Part shown: in pieces, positions 10,190 to 19,206 of the stretch
Position numbering within the stretch: position 1 is the stretch's first letter
Layout: each line of letters starts with the position of its first letter
Source of the DNA: Branchiostoma floridae
Lineage: Eukaryota; Chordata; Leptocardii; Amphioxiformes; Branchiostomatidae
Direction of reading: 5' to 3'
Assembly: GCF_000003815.2 (NCBI RefSeq)
Contig: NW_023365742.1
Span: forward strand, 30,264-60,955
DNA: 30,692 bases
The notes under the pieces: generated by a model
What the model saw: only the letters and a program-made list of their open reading frames with translations
Told to the model about the DNA's origin: nothing
Database searches by the model: none
Position numbers and translations under genes: made by a program

Positions 10190-10940
10190 CTGAGCAAACC
10201 TGGTTTATTTGGCTATGTATGTGTTCGTGGAACTCTAGTTTACCCTGTGTTTGTCTGTGTGTGTGTATGTGTGTGTGTGTGTGTGTGTGCGTGTGTGTGT
10301 GTGTGTAAAGGAGATAACTCACGAACGGCAAGGTGAATTGGTTTCATACTTGGTGTGTTGGTAGTGTGTGATGACAGCTAGAAATTTTTGGCCCCCTAGC
10401 GGCTTCCTTTGGTACTGCAGCGCAACTTCCGGGTTTGCTATCTCGTGTTATGAACAAGCTATGGTCACGAATTTGGGTTTTAAATAGCTCTTGTGCTCAG
10501 AAATAAGTGACATAAGTTTTAGCCCCCTAGTGGCTAGTTTTGGGATAGCAGGGGCATTTTTGTCACAAACTTCTGAAGACGATAACTCAAGAAGGGAACA
10601 ACGGATGTTCATGCTTTTTGGTATGTAGATACCTTCGACAATGTTGTACAAAATGAAATACAAATTATGCAAAATAGGAGTACATTTGCATAATCAATGA
10701 GATTATTCTATCATAGCAGTTTTTTCAAAGTATCTCTTGTCTTGAACATAATATGGTCTTGACATCTGGGTGGTAGATAGCTTGCAGTGTCATGACAAAA
10801 AATGGGGCAGAAAGGATTGACGTATTGGCATCATTTTAGGCATGCAGATAGCTTAGGCAAAGATGTTTATGATAATGTACATGTTATGCAAATGAGGACT
10901 TGATTTGCATAACTAATGAGGAAATTGTATAATTCCATTG
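10190..10940 (+). repeat. interspersed repeat family A, copy 3
   Basis: (TG)n at 10255-10307, then AACTCACGAACGGCAAGGTG, TTTTGGCCCCCTAGCGGCTT, a second GCCCCCTAGTGGCTAG, TTTTTGGTATGTAGATA and TATGCAAATGAGG...TTTGCATAACTAATGAGG. Same order as copies 1 and 2. Confidence 0.8.
10255..10307 (+). repeat. (TG)n microsatellite
   Basis: Interrupted TG run with TATG and TGCG variants, inside family A copy 3. Confidence 0.95.
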
Positions 10941-10951
10941 TTTTCAATAAG

Positions 10952-11787
10952 GCCATGTTGATTTGATTATATGGATGACATCCGCGCTCGCACCAATTTT
11001 CGGCCATGTCCAAACAAAAATATTTTCTGTAAAATGAACACAAATATTCCGTAGATTGAAAAAAAAGGATCAGAAAACAGATAACATAGAATGCCAAAAT
11101 GAATCTAAAGTCCAAGAATAAGATGTGAAAGGACAGAAAAAAATCTATTGTTGGTTGGGGGAGGTACCAGTACAGAAAATTCAGGTCCAGATGATCATTT
11201 CCATGTCCAGACATAATATCTGGACCTGATTGTCTGTGGAAACTTGAGAACTGGCAATACTCAAAACAATGGTAATTGGTCAATTTTGCTACAAAGGAAT
11301 CTGTTTGATGGATTATTGGACTCCCACTGCATTTTAAAATCCCATCTCCATGTAATAAAGGCTAACTGTCTCTGTACCTTTGACTGTAGAAACTTGGTGC
11401 AATTGACTATAAACTCTACTTGACTTCACTCTTGTTGTCTTCTTGGCCCCCCGGTTAGACCCCAAATGGCTGACGACATAGTGTGCCCATTTTGTAATTG
11501 GCGAAACCTGTTCCTCTGGGTTTTTTTTTCAGGTCTGTTTTTTTTCGGTTTGGTCCAAGAAGAAAAAAAAATGTTTTGCACCCGTATGATGTACTGGTCC
11601 CTACACCTAACTGTTGGTATACCATACTATGTGTGTTAAGTCCCATGTTCAACCTTCCTGGCCATTTTGATTTCATACTGAAGGCAACTTTTTTTTTGGC
11701 CAAACTTTTTTTTTTTTTATTCGCTCGCTCGCATCAGTTTTGGAGTTCCCGGAGGATGTCATCTATATAATCAAATCAACATGGCCT
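10952..11787. mobile_element. ~836-bp family B element (Harbinger-like MITE)
   Basis: The left end GGCCATGTTGATTTGATTAT followed by ATGGATGACATCC is the inverse of the right end GGATGTCATCTATATAATCA followed by AATCAACATGGCC. TAA lies outside both ends, which fits the 3-bp TWA target of PIF/Harbinger elements. The inside has A/T tracts and no transposase. Relatives of its right end (CGCATCAGTTTTGGAGT) occur at 13262, 15937 and 23431. Confidence 0.75.
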
Positions 11788-12066
11788 AACTGGACTTCAA
11801 TAAATGTAACGCATGTTAATCATGATAGGTGGAATATAAGCAGATACCAAATATGGTAATGAGGAACTTATTTGCATAATTTATGTAAAAATTGCAAAAC
11901 CGCTTTATACTCCATGATGGGAATTGAACAATTGTGACATATGTACGTTAGTCAATGATGAACAACACCATACATAAATTATGTTAATGTGTTAGTCAAT
12001 TGCATGAAATCTACAAAAATATTTCATAGAGGTATGAGGTCGCCGAACTCTAGTTATTTTATCAGA

Positions 12067-12176
12067 TAATAACTTAACAACTAACATACTATTATAGCCA
12101 GTATGATAGATTAATTTGACATTTCCAAAATTCAATACAACATTACCCATATCCTATCACACTGTCCATATTATTG
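12067..12176 (+). repeat. direct repeat, right copy of ~115 bp
   Basis: Partner of 9127-9247. The preceding sequence ends in GAACTCTAGTTA, which resembles the termini of family A copies. Confidence 0.75.
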
Positions 12177-12879
12177 TATAAATGTAAATCATAGAAATAA
12201 CTGTCTATTATTCATAAGCTTTATGTAGACAACAAGCACGCGTACTCAGATACGAGTACGCACCGGCAACACAATGTTTAAGAGACTGATCTGTACAAAA
12301 ACAAACACGAGACGTATCAACAGGAGCTCATGGTTCTTTGTCACTATGACAGTCAGTCCAATAAGATCCCAGTATTTTGTTACTATGGAAACCATTCATC
12401 ACACCTACAACATTTTAGTAACATATATAACATATATGATTAGTCCATGTTAGCACATCATCATATGCAATGGAGTATATATGATCTCCGCAATTCTACT
12501 TTGAGGAGTTAGCATCAAGCTTTTAGCCATCAAGCTTCTCTGGGCCTGACCAGTGAAAGGGCTGCTAGAAGTGCAAATTTAAAGCTAGGCTAGAAGCTGG
12601 TGTGTTATTTTGCGTTATTTAGCTCGCTTGGCCTATTGTGCACTTTTTGTAAAGGATATTTTTACATCAAAGGATCAGCAGTTGGGATTTTGGCTGCCGT
12701 TTTTGTATTTTCTGGAAAGGAATAAAAATATATGTCATTAGATTGCGAACTGTAGTGCGCTGCTGTCATGTAAACAAAATAGATACGTTAATATATAAGT
12801 ATGTTATAGGCCATGAGAATGCTATGGGATTTCATATTCTTTTATGAAATATTCAATGACGTTATATTTTCACTACCGT
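12177..12879. other. intergenic, no gene seen
   Basis: AT-rich sequence without a convincing exon on either strand. The block near 12510-12610 holds repeated CAAGCTT/AAGCT words (GCATCAAGCTTTTAGCCATC), but I can assign no function. Confidence 0.5.
12240..12261. repeat. 8-bp stem hairpin
   Basis: GCGTACTC-AGATAC-GAGTACGC. Isolated and of unknown meaning. Confidence 0.6.
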
Positions 12880-12913
12880 TTGTGTGTATGTATGTGTGTA
12901 TGTGTGTGTGTGT

Positions 12914-12951
<38 letters not shown>

Positions 12952-12983
12952 GTGCGTGTATGTGTGTGTGCGTGCGTGCGTGC

Positions 12984-13026
<43 letters not shown>

Positions 13027-13300
13027 CAAGAACGGCTGAATGGATTGTTTTCATACGTGGTGTGTTAATGGGGTGTAAAAAAACTGTAAATGATAAGGTT
13101 TGTGGCATCCTAGCGGCTTCTCTTTGTACTGCAGCTGATCGTCCGACTTTTGTATATCTAAATAGCTCTTGTGCCCGGGAAGAAGTGACATAAGATTGGG
13201 CTCCCTAGCGTCTAGGTTTGGAATTGCAGGGGCAATTTTTATAGAAAATATAAAAAATGTTATTCTCTCGCACACTCGCATCAGTTTTGGAGTCACTTTT
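12880..13300 (+). repeat. interspersed repeat family A, copy 4, with long (TG)n
   Basis: A long TG/TGCG tract at 12881-13024 is followed by GAACAAGAACGGCTGAATGG, CATCCTAGCGGCTTC, and AGCTCTTGTGCCCGGGAAG with GGCTCCCTAGCGTCTAG. It lies just downstream of the lectin stop codon in the transcript sense. Confidence 0.8.
12881..13024 (+). repeat. (TG)n microsatellite, ~144 bp
   Basis: Long TG run with TATG and TGCG interruptions; the open frames across it on both strands are low-complexity artefacts. Confidence 0.97.
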
Positions 13301-13338
13301 CATGGTGTAATCCAAAACAAGGAATTAACATGGGCTAA
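13262..13338 (+). mobile_element. family B terminal fragment overlapping the lectin stop codon
   Basis: CGCATCAGTTTTGGAGT matches the family B right end, and the outer part GGAATTAACATGGGCTAA resembles CAAATCAACATGGCCTAA. The lectin TAA (13327-13325) and its last two or three codons fall in this terminus. Confidence 0.55.
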
Positions 13339-13776
13339 TATAAATGGATTGTGTGTTTTCTGTACCTGTCGTCACTTGGCATATGAAGCGGTAATGACGA
13401 AGACAGGATGCCTCGAACCAGGTCCTGTCATAAAAGATGGGATGCCGCCGACCGTACTTCACACAGCTTTGCTCATAGCGCTTGTGGCGTTGGAACGGAG
13501 CCCACGAGCTGAACTCCCCAAGGGCAGTCCCGTCCAGCCACTCAAAGCGCCTTTCTCGGCGCTGGTATTGTAGGCCGAACCAATAGTAGGCTTTCCCTTC
13601 GTGATCAACAGACTTTAAAAAGCAGACGATAAAGGCGTTAGTATCAGCGTCTCGGGGCATGGCGAGGGTGCCGCCATCTTTGCGACAGGTTGCCTGTGAC
13701 TCTATAAAGTTCTTAGATGTGTTGAACGCCTTGAAGCAGACTCCACGCCACTCGGTATATCCTCTGGGGCAAGATG
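13325..13776 (-). CDS. lectin receptor exon 5: C-type lectin-like domain and stop
   Basis: 452 nt from the acceptor CATTTCCTGCAG to TAA. It carries the whole fold: CPRGYTEWRGVCFKAF, SQATCRKDGGTLAMPRD, YYWFGLQYQRRERRFEWLDG, SSW, SCVKYG, TWFEASC and RFICQ. About 17 residues follow the last core cysteine and end in SPC; these last codons overlap a transposon-end-like sequence. Confidence 0.93.
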
Positions 13777-16586
13777 CTGCAGGAAATGGATTTTACATTA
13801 GCAAGAGTTACATACGATATTTGATGCAGGTCTACACACACGAACATGCCACACACACATACACACATACATAATCACAGAATTTCAGCTATCTTGGACA
13901 TTTTCAGGTTCGAATGACCAGTCACCTAGTGCACTTGTGGTAGAGTGTGAAGTAGTTGAGATTTGATGTTGTCCAGTCGGTCCGGCAGGGCTTGACGGCA
14001 CAGACACCTCCGAACTTGGAGGGCCTGATGGCACAGGTGACCTGTTCTTCCCCGGAGGAATAGTTGTTCCGGTGGGGACCTTGTCTTCTTGCTGCCCGGA
14101 TGGCCCCAGTGAAACAGCCACCCCTGAGTCGGTGACAAATGTACGCACACATGTATAACGTTATGTGGCATATAGATTGGATAACGGATTTCTACTAACG
14201 TCGGGACACATTGCCGCGACAGGGCAGATGAGGCACATACACACTATATGGAGTCCGGTCCAGTTTCTCCAGGCAGTGACTGGCTTGCCACCTGCGCTGC
14301 CAATAGTTCCCCATAACATTTCTGGCTTTGTCCCGAGGGGGGGGGGGGGGGGGTCACCGCTCGGCTGTCGCCATTTTGATAACATGCCTGTTCTTGGTCA
14401 TTCTTCTCCACTAGAAAGCTACAATGGTCATCTTATTATAGCCTTTATAAAGATGGACTGACCAGGTCAAACTGGTTGTACTAAAGGAATCTCACTTTGA
14501 CCCGAGTTTTCTCCTATAGCCATCAGCAGGCCCAACGACTCAAAACTGTCCGTATTCCAGCTAAACTGCTGCACTGAACACAGTTGGACCAGAACGGGAA
14601 AGCTTACACCTTAGAGGTCCCTACTAATGAATAACCCAAAAGTCTCCAGATTAGTCCGATGATTTCAAAGAAAAGGAGGATTTTCAAGGATTATTGTGCC
14701 TTTTTCGCCATCAGCTGTGCAACTCAACTGTGAAGTATGTCGTTAACACATGTACAGATCTATACTAACCCAACCTAAGAATATATAACATAAATTACCC
14801 ATCTGGTGAAGACGCCACCCCAAGACGGCAGTTCTGTTTTGCTCGTTCTTCAAGTTGCGTTCCAAGGCGTCAACACTGAATGATAGTTGTGTTATTTCCT
14901 ACATGATCAAAACATTATGCGAGTCAACATAGATTTATAGATAAAGGTCATAAACAGTAAATAAATTTAAATGATAAAATAGTTTCCAGTATAACAATTT
15001 AGATAGTGAGAACAAGAGAAAGAACGTAATGTTACATGCTTTACCTAGTAATCTAACATTTATGGCAGTAACGGATACGAATTATGATGATGATGGATAC
15101 TTAATTTTTCAGTAGAAAACACCCATGATGTTTGGGTAAAGCGAAGCTTATCTTAGCCATACGAAAACAACACCAAGGGTAAATTATTTTACGTTGAACA
15201 TAACAAAAACTTGCCGACCCTGGCCTTTTTCGTCGACCGCTCAATGAACATTTTTAAGAATCGTTTTCAACACGTCCTTCCTGTTTCACTTGTACAATGC
15301 ATCATATCTCTGTACATTATTAGCGCTCAGATGCATTCCAGCTTAACATACATGTACAGGATTTGTTGGATCACTTTGGCCGAAACTAAAAATAAGAAGG
15401 AAAAAAGCTATCTAAGGATCTATGCAATCATGTGCAGAACGCAACAGTATTTACCTGTTTGTTCATAACTAGTGTCAGGACGATCCCCAGAATAGCCAGG
15501 CTTACCGCCAACCTGGGCATGCGGCTGCGCAACTTTGTAGTTGAGCCACAGAGACATCGGCGACGACTCGGCTGATGACCTTGTTTATTTGTTTGGTCTA
15601 GGAAAAATATTGGATTCAATTCATCAATGCAAATATACATGTATGTTGATTATTGAACTAGTTTAAATGTAATATCAAGCGCAAAAATTGGACTCACCCC
15701 ATTTTTCAACTTCAAACAGCACCAGTAAAGACGGTCACGTCATTTGACCCAGAAGTTACTTTGGCATTCTATAACATTTTGGAAACGGCCTAAATTGATG
15801 CGCACGCGGATTTCATCCACATAAGCAATCCAACATGGCCTAGTGTAGAATGACAAACTGTTTTAGTCATATGCTGGCTTAGTCATATCTTTCTAGCTAT
15901 ATAGCCACTTGAATACAGCTTTTTATTTTCAAAAATTTTTTCGCACGCTTGCATCAGTTTTGCAGTTACCAGAGGATGTCATCCATATGATTGAATAACC
16001 TAATAGAGAAATCAGGGCTCAAGTACCGTTAGATACATTTTGTCACATTGGTCACATTTGTCGTAGGTCGTCATAGAATGCTGATGCAAAAGAATTTTCA
16101 AGCAGGCTGACAGAAACAACCACCAACAAAAATCTGAGACCTCTGTAACAAGCTAAGACAACTGACAATAGCTGCACGACCAAGAATGACATCCATTTGC
16201 GATCGTACAACGATCGTATCACGAATGTGACCAAATTCCTTGTTACCGGATGTATCGGCTGCGTCAGGTAGGCTAGCCTGAGATGGTACAGGTGTGCCAT
16301 CATCATCAGTCTCCTCGATGGACGACTCGGTCACTTTCAGAGTCGCTTGCTTCAGTCGAGCCCCTTGTAATGGCGGCGGAAGGTTTCGCAGTTTTACAGT
16401 ATCGGCCTCTTCGTACGTGTTAGAAGACGTTTCTAGCCTTTCTTGCCAGCGGCAAGAGGCGCCGTCACCACCGCAGACACATCCGCTTGAACCGCGGACA
16501 TGAAGAGGCAGTGAGACCGGCGCGCTGGGCTGACTGCTGCCGGCCCCCTCGGGAGGGGAACGGACGGGATGTGCTTGCTCGTACAT
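13325..16586 (-). CDS. type II membrane C-type lectin-like receptor, complete (5 exons)
   Basis: The exons are 16247-16586, 15455-15597, 14799-14898, 13926-14123 and 13325-13776. All borders are GT-AG and phases are consistent, giving 1233 nt: 410 residues plus TAA. The cytoplasmic tail is ~1-141 with Tyr2 (MYEQAHPV) and Tyr58 (TYEEADTV). A basic stop-transfer KLRSRMPR is followed by a membrane anchor at ~143-158. The coiled-coil neck is at ~170-194, with an NRT glycosylation site, and the Pro/Ser/Gly stalk at ~195-260. The lectin fold spans 263-393. Its cysteines fit the long-form fold: C263-C274, C291-C393 and C365-C385. YWFGL stands for the WIGL core. The EPN/QPD site is absent and WND is replaced by WFE, so calcium-dependent sugar binding is unlikely. 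No signal peptide is present, as expected for type II topology. A ligand cannot be inferred; a surface recognition or immune role is only a family-based guess. Confidence 0.88.
13926..14123 (-). CDS. lectin receptor exon 4: Pro/Ser/Gly stalk
   Basis: 198 nt, phase 1 at both ends. The acceptor is GACTCAG and the donor CTAG/GTGACT. It encodes VAVSLGPSGQQEDKVPTGTT and a Pro/Ser/Thr-rich run ending STTSHSTTSAL. It looks like an extended, probably O-glycosylated spacer; the GPSG and AGPTG pieces are weakly collagen-like. Confidence 0.83.
   Translation of the reverse strand, partial: GWLFHWGHPGSKKTRSPPEQLFLRGRTGHLCHQALQVRRCLCRQALPDRLDNIKSQLLHTLPQVH
14337..14353 (+). repeat. G homopolymer (17 nt)
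   Basis: A run of 17 G within lectin intron 3. Its length may be unreliable in assembly. Confidence 0.9.
14799..14898 (-). CDS. lectin receptor exon 3: coiled-coil neck
   Basis: 100 nt, phase 0 to phase 1. The acceptor is GATCATGTAG and the donor ATGG/GTAATT. It encodes EITQLSFSVDALERNLKNEQ and then NRTAVLGWRLHQM. The heptad-like spacing of L/V and the NRT sequon fit an oligomerising neck. An internal CAG at 14882 would give a frame with an immediate stop, so the upstream acceptor is used. Confidence 0.85.
15455..15597 (-). CDS. lectin receptor exon 2: basic juxtamembrane and membrane anchor
   Basis: 143 nt, phase 1 to phase 0. The acceptor is ATTTTTCCTAG and the donor AAACAG/GTAAAT. It encodes SRRRCLCGSTTKLRSRMPR, then the hydrophobic LAVSLAILGIVLTLVM and NKQ. 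Positive charges on the N-terminal side give a type II (N-in) orientation. Confidence 0.88.
15937..16068 (+). repeat. 132-bp segment identical to 23431-23562
   Basis: It starts with a family B end (TCGCACGCTTGCATCAGTTT, AGGATGTCATCCATATGATT) that closes at AATAACC/TAA, and continues into ATCAGGGCTCAAGTACCGTT and CACATTTGTCGTAGGT. By reading, every base agrees with the copy in the RFX6 intron. Here it lies in lectin intron 1. Confidence 0.92.
16199..16232 (+). mobile_element. MITE end fragment beside lectin exon 1
   Basis: GTACAACGATCGTATCACGA followed by ATGTGACC resembles the terminus of the element at 4131-4565 (GTACGACGATCGCACGACGT followed by ATGTGACC). It ends 13 bp from the donor of lectin exon 1. 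Confidence 0.5.
16247..16586 (-). CDS. lectin receptor exon 1: start and cytoplasmic tail
   Basis: 340 nt from the ATG at 16586, ending in phase 1 at CATCCG/GTAACA. I chose this ATG because the open frame continues 77 codons upstream without coding character, and because MYEQA matches an N-terminal pattern I recall in lancelet lectins. It encodes two Y-E-[QE]-A-x-x-V motifs, a short Cys-rich patch (GCVCGGDGASC) and an acidic stretch (ESSIEETDDDG). Confidence 0.82.
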
Positions 16587-16589
16587 TGG

Positions 16590-17681
16590 TGCTGTACCAA
16601 CAAAAACAAGTGGACGGTCTTGAGCCGCAGAACATGTATGAATTATTATGCATAAAACAAGATGATTAGTCTGAAAAGGGAACGATACCGTAAGGCGATC
16701 TCCGTGGGACATCATTCTTTTTTCTGTGAGCTGGGAGACTAATTCTAGAGAATGTCCTTGCTGTGGACACCCACGCTTGTCTGACTTCAAGGGCCACGAG
16801 TGGGTTGAGACAACCACGCTGGTTCGTTTATGGCTGGTTGGACCACAGGAGCTTAGTCTATAATTCTATACAAGCTCGCATTAGAGTATCAGATTTCAAC
16901 TACAACATGCAAAACATGTCACTGCCGATATCACAAAATATATTCAAGTCACACCTTTTACGATTCAAATATTATCAACCTTACCAAACAGCGGCACTTC
17001 TTCGTCTATTCATCAACAGACGCTCCAATAATCTCGATCATCATTGGCAGTTCGCTTGTGCAGGAATTGTGAGCAATATATGTCAAAGGAGAAGGCCCCT
17101 TATTGATAAACAGTCAACTATTGTCTCGGTTTGCATAACATTAACTAGAGTTAGCAGACCAACTACCTCTTAGAGCCTTTGTAGATTTATCGTTTCATCA
17201 ATTGATTATGTATATATAGCTGTAATTTGCATAATATACATTTCTATGATAGTCTTCTTAAACCAAATACATATATTGTATGTGTAGTTTCTTTCGATTA
17301 GCATTTATTTGATGTACAGTAAATAAATTTCTTGGATAACCATTCTTGTTGAAAAACTCAACCAACATTCGTATACAGAAAATATCAAACACAATCATTG
17401 GTTACAGGCAATAATTTGTCTTTACTGAGTCAACCAAAGAAATGCAACAATTCATCACAAGTACACATTTGCCGCTGTGTGTACGACTGGTGTCAGTTCA
17501 GACAGCCAGCGGTATAAAGTTCTAGTCAGCAGATTTAACGTTAGATCTATTCTTTTTTTATCTTACTCCATTATTTGGTTTTTGTACTTTAACCGATTGA
17601 ATGCCGCACTCCACTCAAATGTAACGTTACAAAAGTTAAACTTTGACATTATACCACACTGCTTTGGGCGCTGTACCTGAA
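16590..17681. other. lectin upstream region, no gene seen
   Basis: Between the lectin start and the LINE fragment. No RFX or lectin exon is recognisable. The open frame at 16763-17173 (+) has no family features and AT-rich codon use. The lectin promoter should lie here, but I see no diagnostic TATA or initiator. Confidence 0.45.
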
Positions 17682-17975
17682 TGGGGTGGAGGTTTTTCTC
17701 TCTCAGTGAATGCTAACAAAACCACGGATATGGTGATCAGTGCAAGGAAAAAAGGATAAGGCTACCTATTCACTACATCCAGCAACAGCTACAACGTGTC
17801 ACTTCATTCAAACAAACTCAATTCAAACTTCTCGGTGTTGTTATCTCCCCCGATCTGACTTGGGACGCACACGTCCATTACATATTGCCAAACATTTGCC
17901 CAAGAATGAACTACTTCACCGTCGCTAAGACGGCTAGGTTACCAACTGATGTACTTCACGTATTTACAAATAGGC
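17682..17975 (+). pseudogene. CR1/L2-like non-LTR reverse transcriptase fragment, broken
   Basis: One frame reads SLSVNANKTTDMVISARKK and then stops. After a frame change it reads LQRVTSFK and KLLGVVISPDLTWDAHVHYI. The N-x-x-K-T-x-x-M-V-I-S and L-G-V-x-I-S-x-D-L-T-W-x-x-H-V-x-Y-I pair is the usual C-terminal reverse transcriptase signature of CR1/L2-type LINEs. Only about 100 codons remain, with at least one frameshift and a stop. There is no endonuclease region nearby, so it is a dead 3' fragment. The adjoining 3' sequence to ~18060 is probably also LINE-derived. Confidence 0.75.
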
Positions 17976-18279
17976 ACGACCAATCCTTCATATCCCATGC
18001 ATTGAAACAACATTCAATGAGCTGTTCTGCCTTATTGGTTACATTAAACACACTGTTCACACAGACGTTCCATAACATACACACTTGAATATCTACGTAC
18101 ATGTAAATTTAATAGAAAGAATTGAAAACTTTTTTTTCAAATGGAACATCAATAACATTAGTCATTAACGCAACTATCAACTAGATCCATCTAAAATCTA
18201 AAAACGTTCTGTTAGCTCCTGTAACTAAAACAACAGGAGCTAATTGACTCATTTGCATTAACTGTGTCTTAGCCTTGAT

Positions 18280-18400
18280 ATCCTTTGAAATCCAAATTGT
18301 CTTCAGCTTGACTTTGGCTTAGCTTTGTTTTCTTTGGAATCCAAATTGTCTTCAGTCTGAATTGTCTTACAACCTTTCCTATTGGACATCTAAAATTGTC
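18280..18400 (+). repeat. short direct repeats, AATCCAAATTGTCTTCAG
   Basis: GAAATCCAAATTGTCTTCAG and GGAATCCAAATTGTCTTCAG, about 50 bp apart, with a third, weaker AAAATTGTCTTCA. They sit just before a TATAAAAG and the hammerhead-like motif, as in a terminal repeat of a retroelement. Confidence 0.55.
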
Positions 18401-18419
18401 TTCATTCATAGTTAGAGTA

Positions 18420-18530
18420 TAAAAGACCTGTTTCTTGCAGATCACTTCAGTGTCATTGACGAAGGAAAGTGGATTCTTTCCGAAACGTCTGACCGTTTCA
18501 AAACCATATCCAGTTGCTTGAGTAGCTATT
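18420..18530 (+). mobile_element. Penelope/hammerhead-like terminal fragment
   Basis: TATAAAAGACC is followed by TTGACGA, a 6-bp stem GGAAAG-TGGATT-CTTTCC, and GAAACGTCTGACC. The GACGA-stem-GAAAC arrangement is that of a hammerhead ribozyme stem II core, as found in Penelope-like elements. The first core base is T where C is required, so the ribozyme is probably inactive. A related CTCCGAAACGTCTG occurs at 19-31. Confidence 0.45.
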
Positions 18531-18664
18531 TTTGGCGTATCTTATTACCTGGATGTCTAACCTACATCGACGCGTTCTGTGGAATGTTTTTAAAGTCCAG
18601 GTAAGCAAAAATCCAGGTAATCATTCACGTTCTCTTTCCACATTTTCCAACCTCAAAATGACGG

Positions 18665-19034
18665 CGGTACGGTCCCATGTTGTCAGTGTTGATTGGTTGA
18701 TCAGCGGTACGGTCCCGTGTTGTCAGTGTTGATTGGTTGATCAGCGGTCCCATGTTTTCAGTGTTGATTGGTTGATCAGCGGTACGGTCCCATGTTGTCA
18801 GTATTGATTGGTTGATCAGCGGCACGGTCCCATGTTGTCAGTGTTGATTGGTTGATCAGCGGTACGGTCCCATGTTGTCAGTGTTGATTGGTTGATCAGC
18901 GGCACGGTCCCATGTTGTCAGTGTTGATTGGTTGATCAGCGGTACGGTCCCGTGTTGTCAGTGTTGATTGGTTGATCAGCGGTACGGTCCCATGTTGTCA
19001 GTGTTGATTGGTTGATCAGCGGTACGGTCCCATG
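18665..19034. repeat. 40-bp minisatellite at the RFX6 stop codon and 3' UTR
   Basis: About nine units start near 18665, 18705, 18746 (a short unit), 18781, 18821, 18861, 18901, 18941 and 18981; a tenth partial unit from 19021 is coding. Each unit contains GGTACGGTCCCATGTTGT and GTTGATTGGTTGATCAGC with a few substitutions (GGTAC/GGCAC, CCCATG/CCCGTG). Read in the gene direction, every unit repeats the codons for N-M-G-P-Y-R and the TGA. Confidence 0.95.
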
Positions 19035-19206
19035 TTGTAAGGCTTGTTCATCTGAGGGAGATACGTTCCCAAAGTCGCTGCATACATCTCTTCACGCGAC
19101 ATGAAGGTGTCCTGTCGCTCCGGACCATAAACCGGCTCCGAGGGAACAATTTCCATGTACTTGGCTTTGCCATATATAGAATCCATGGCGTTTCCTCCCC
19201 GTCCAC
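19016..19206 (-). CDS. RFX6: RFX6 last coding exon
   Basis: 191 nt, entering in phase 1 and ending with TGA at 19018-19016. The acceptor is ACGTTTCAG. It encodes [20 protein letters not shown] through YNMGPYR. The final seven codons, including the stop, form the first partial unit of the 40-bp minisatellite lying downstream in the transcript. Confidence 0.87.

Noticed and set aside
10867-11283. 138-codon minus-strand frame with hydrophobic segments
   Set aside because: It crosses the boundary of the family B element; composition is driven by A/T tracts and no family features appear.
11455-11770. Overlapping open frames on both strands (82 and 90 codons)
   Set aside because: Lie inside the same MITE; long Phe/Lys runs from T/A tracts.
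12813-13108. Cys/Val- and His/Thr-rich frames
   Set aside because: Translations of the TG microsatellite in sense and antisense.
16763-17173. 136-codon plus-strand frame upstream of the lectin gene
   Set aside because: No domain, signal or splice support; AT-rich intergenic composition.
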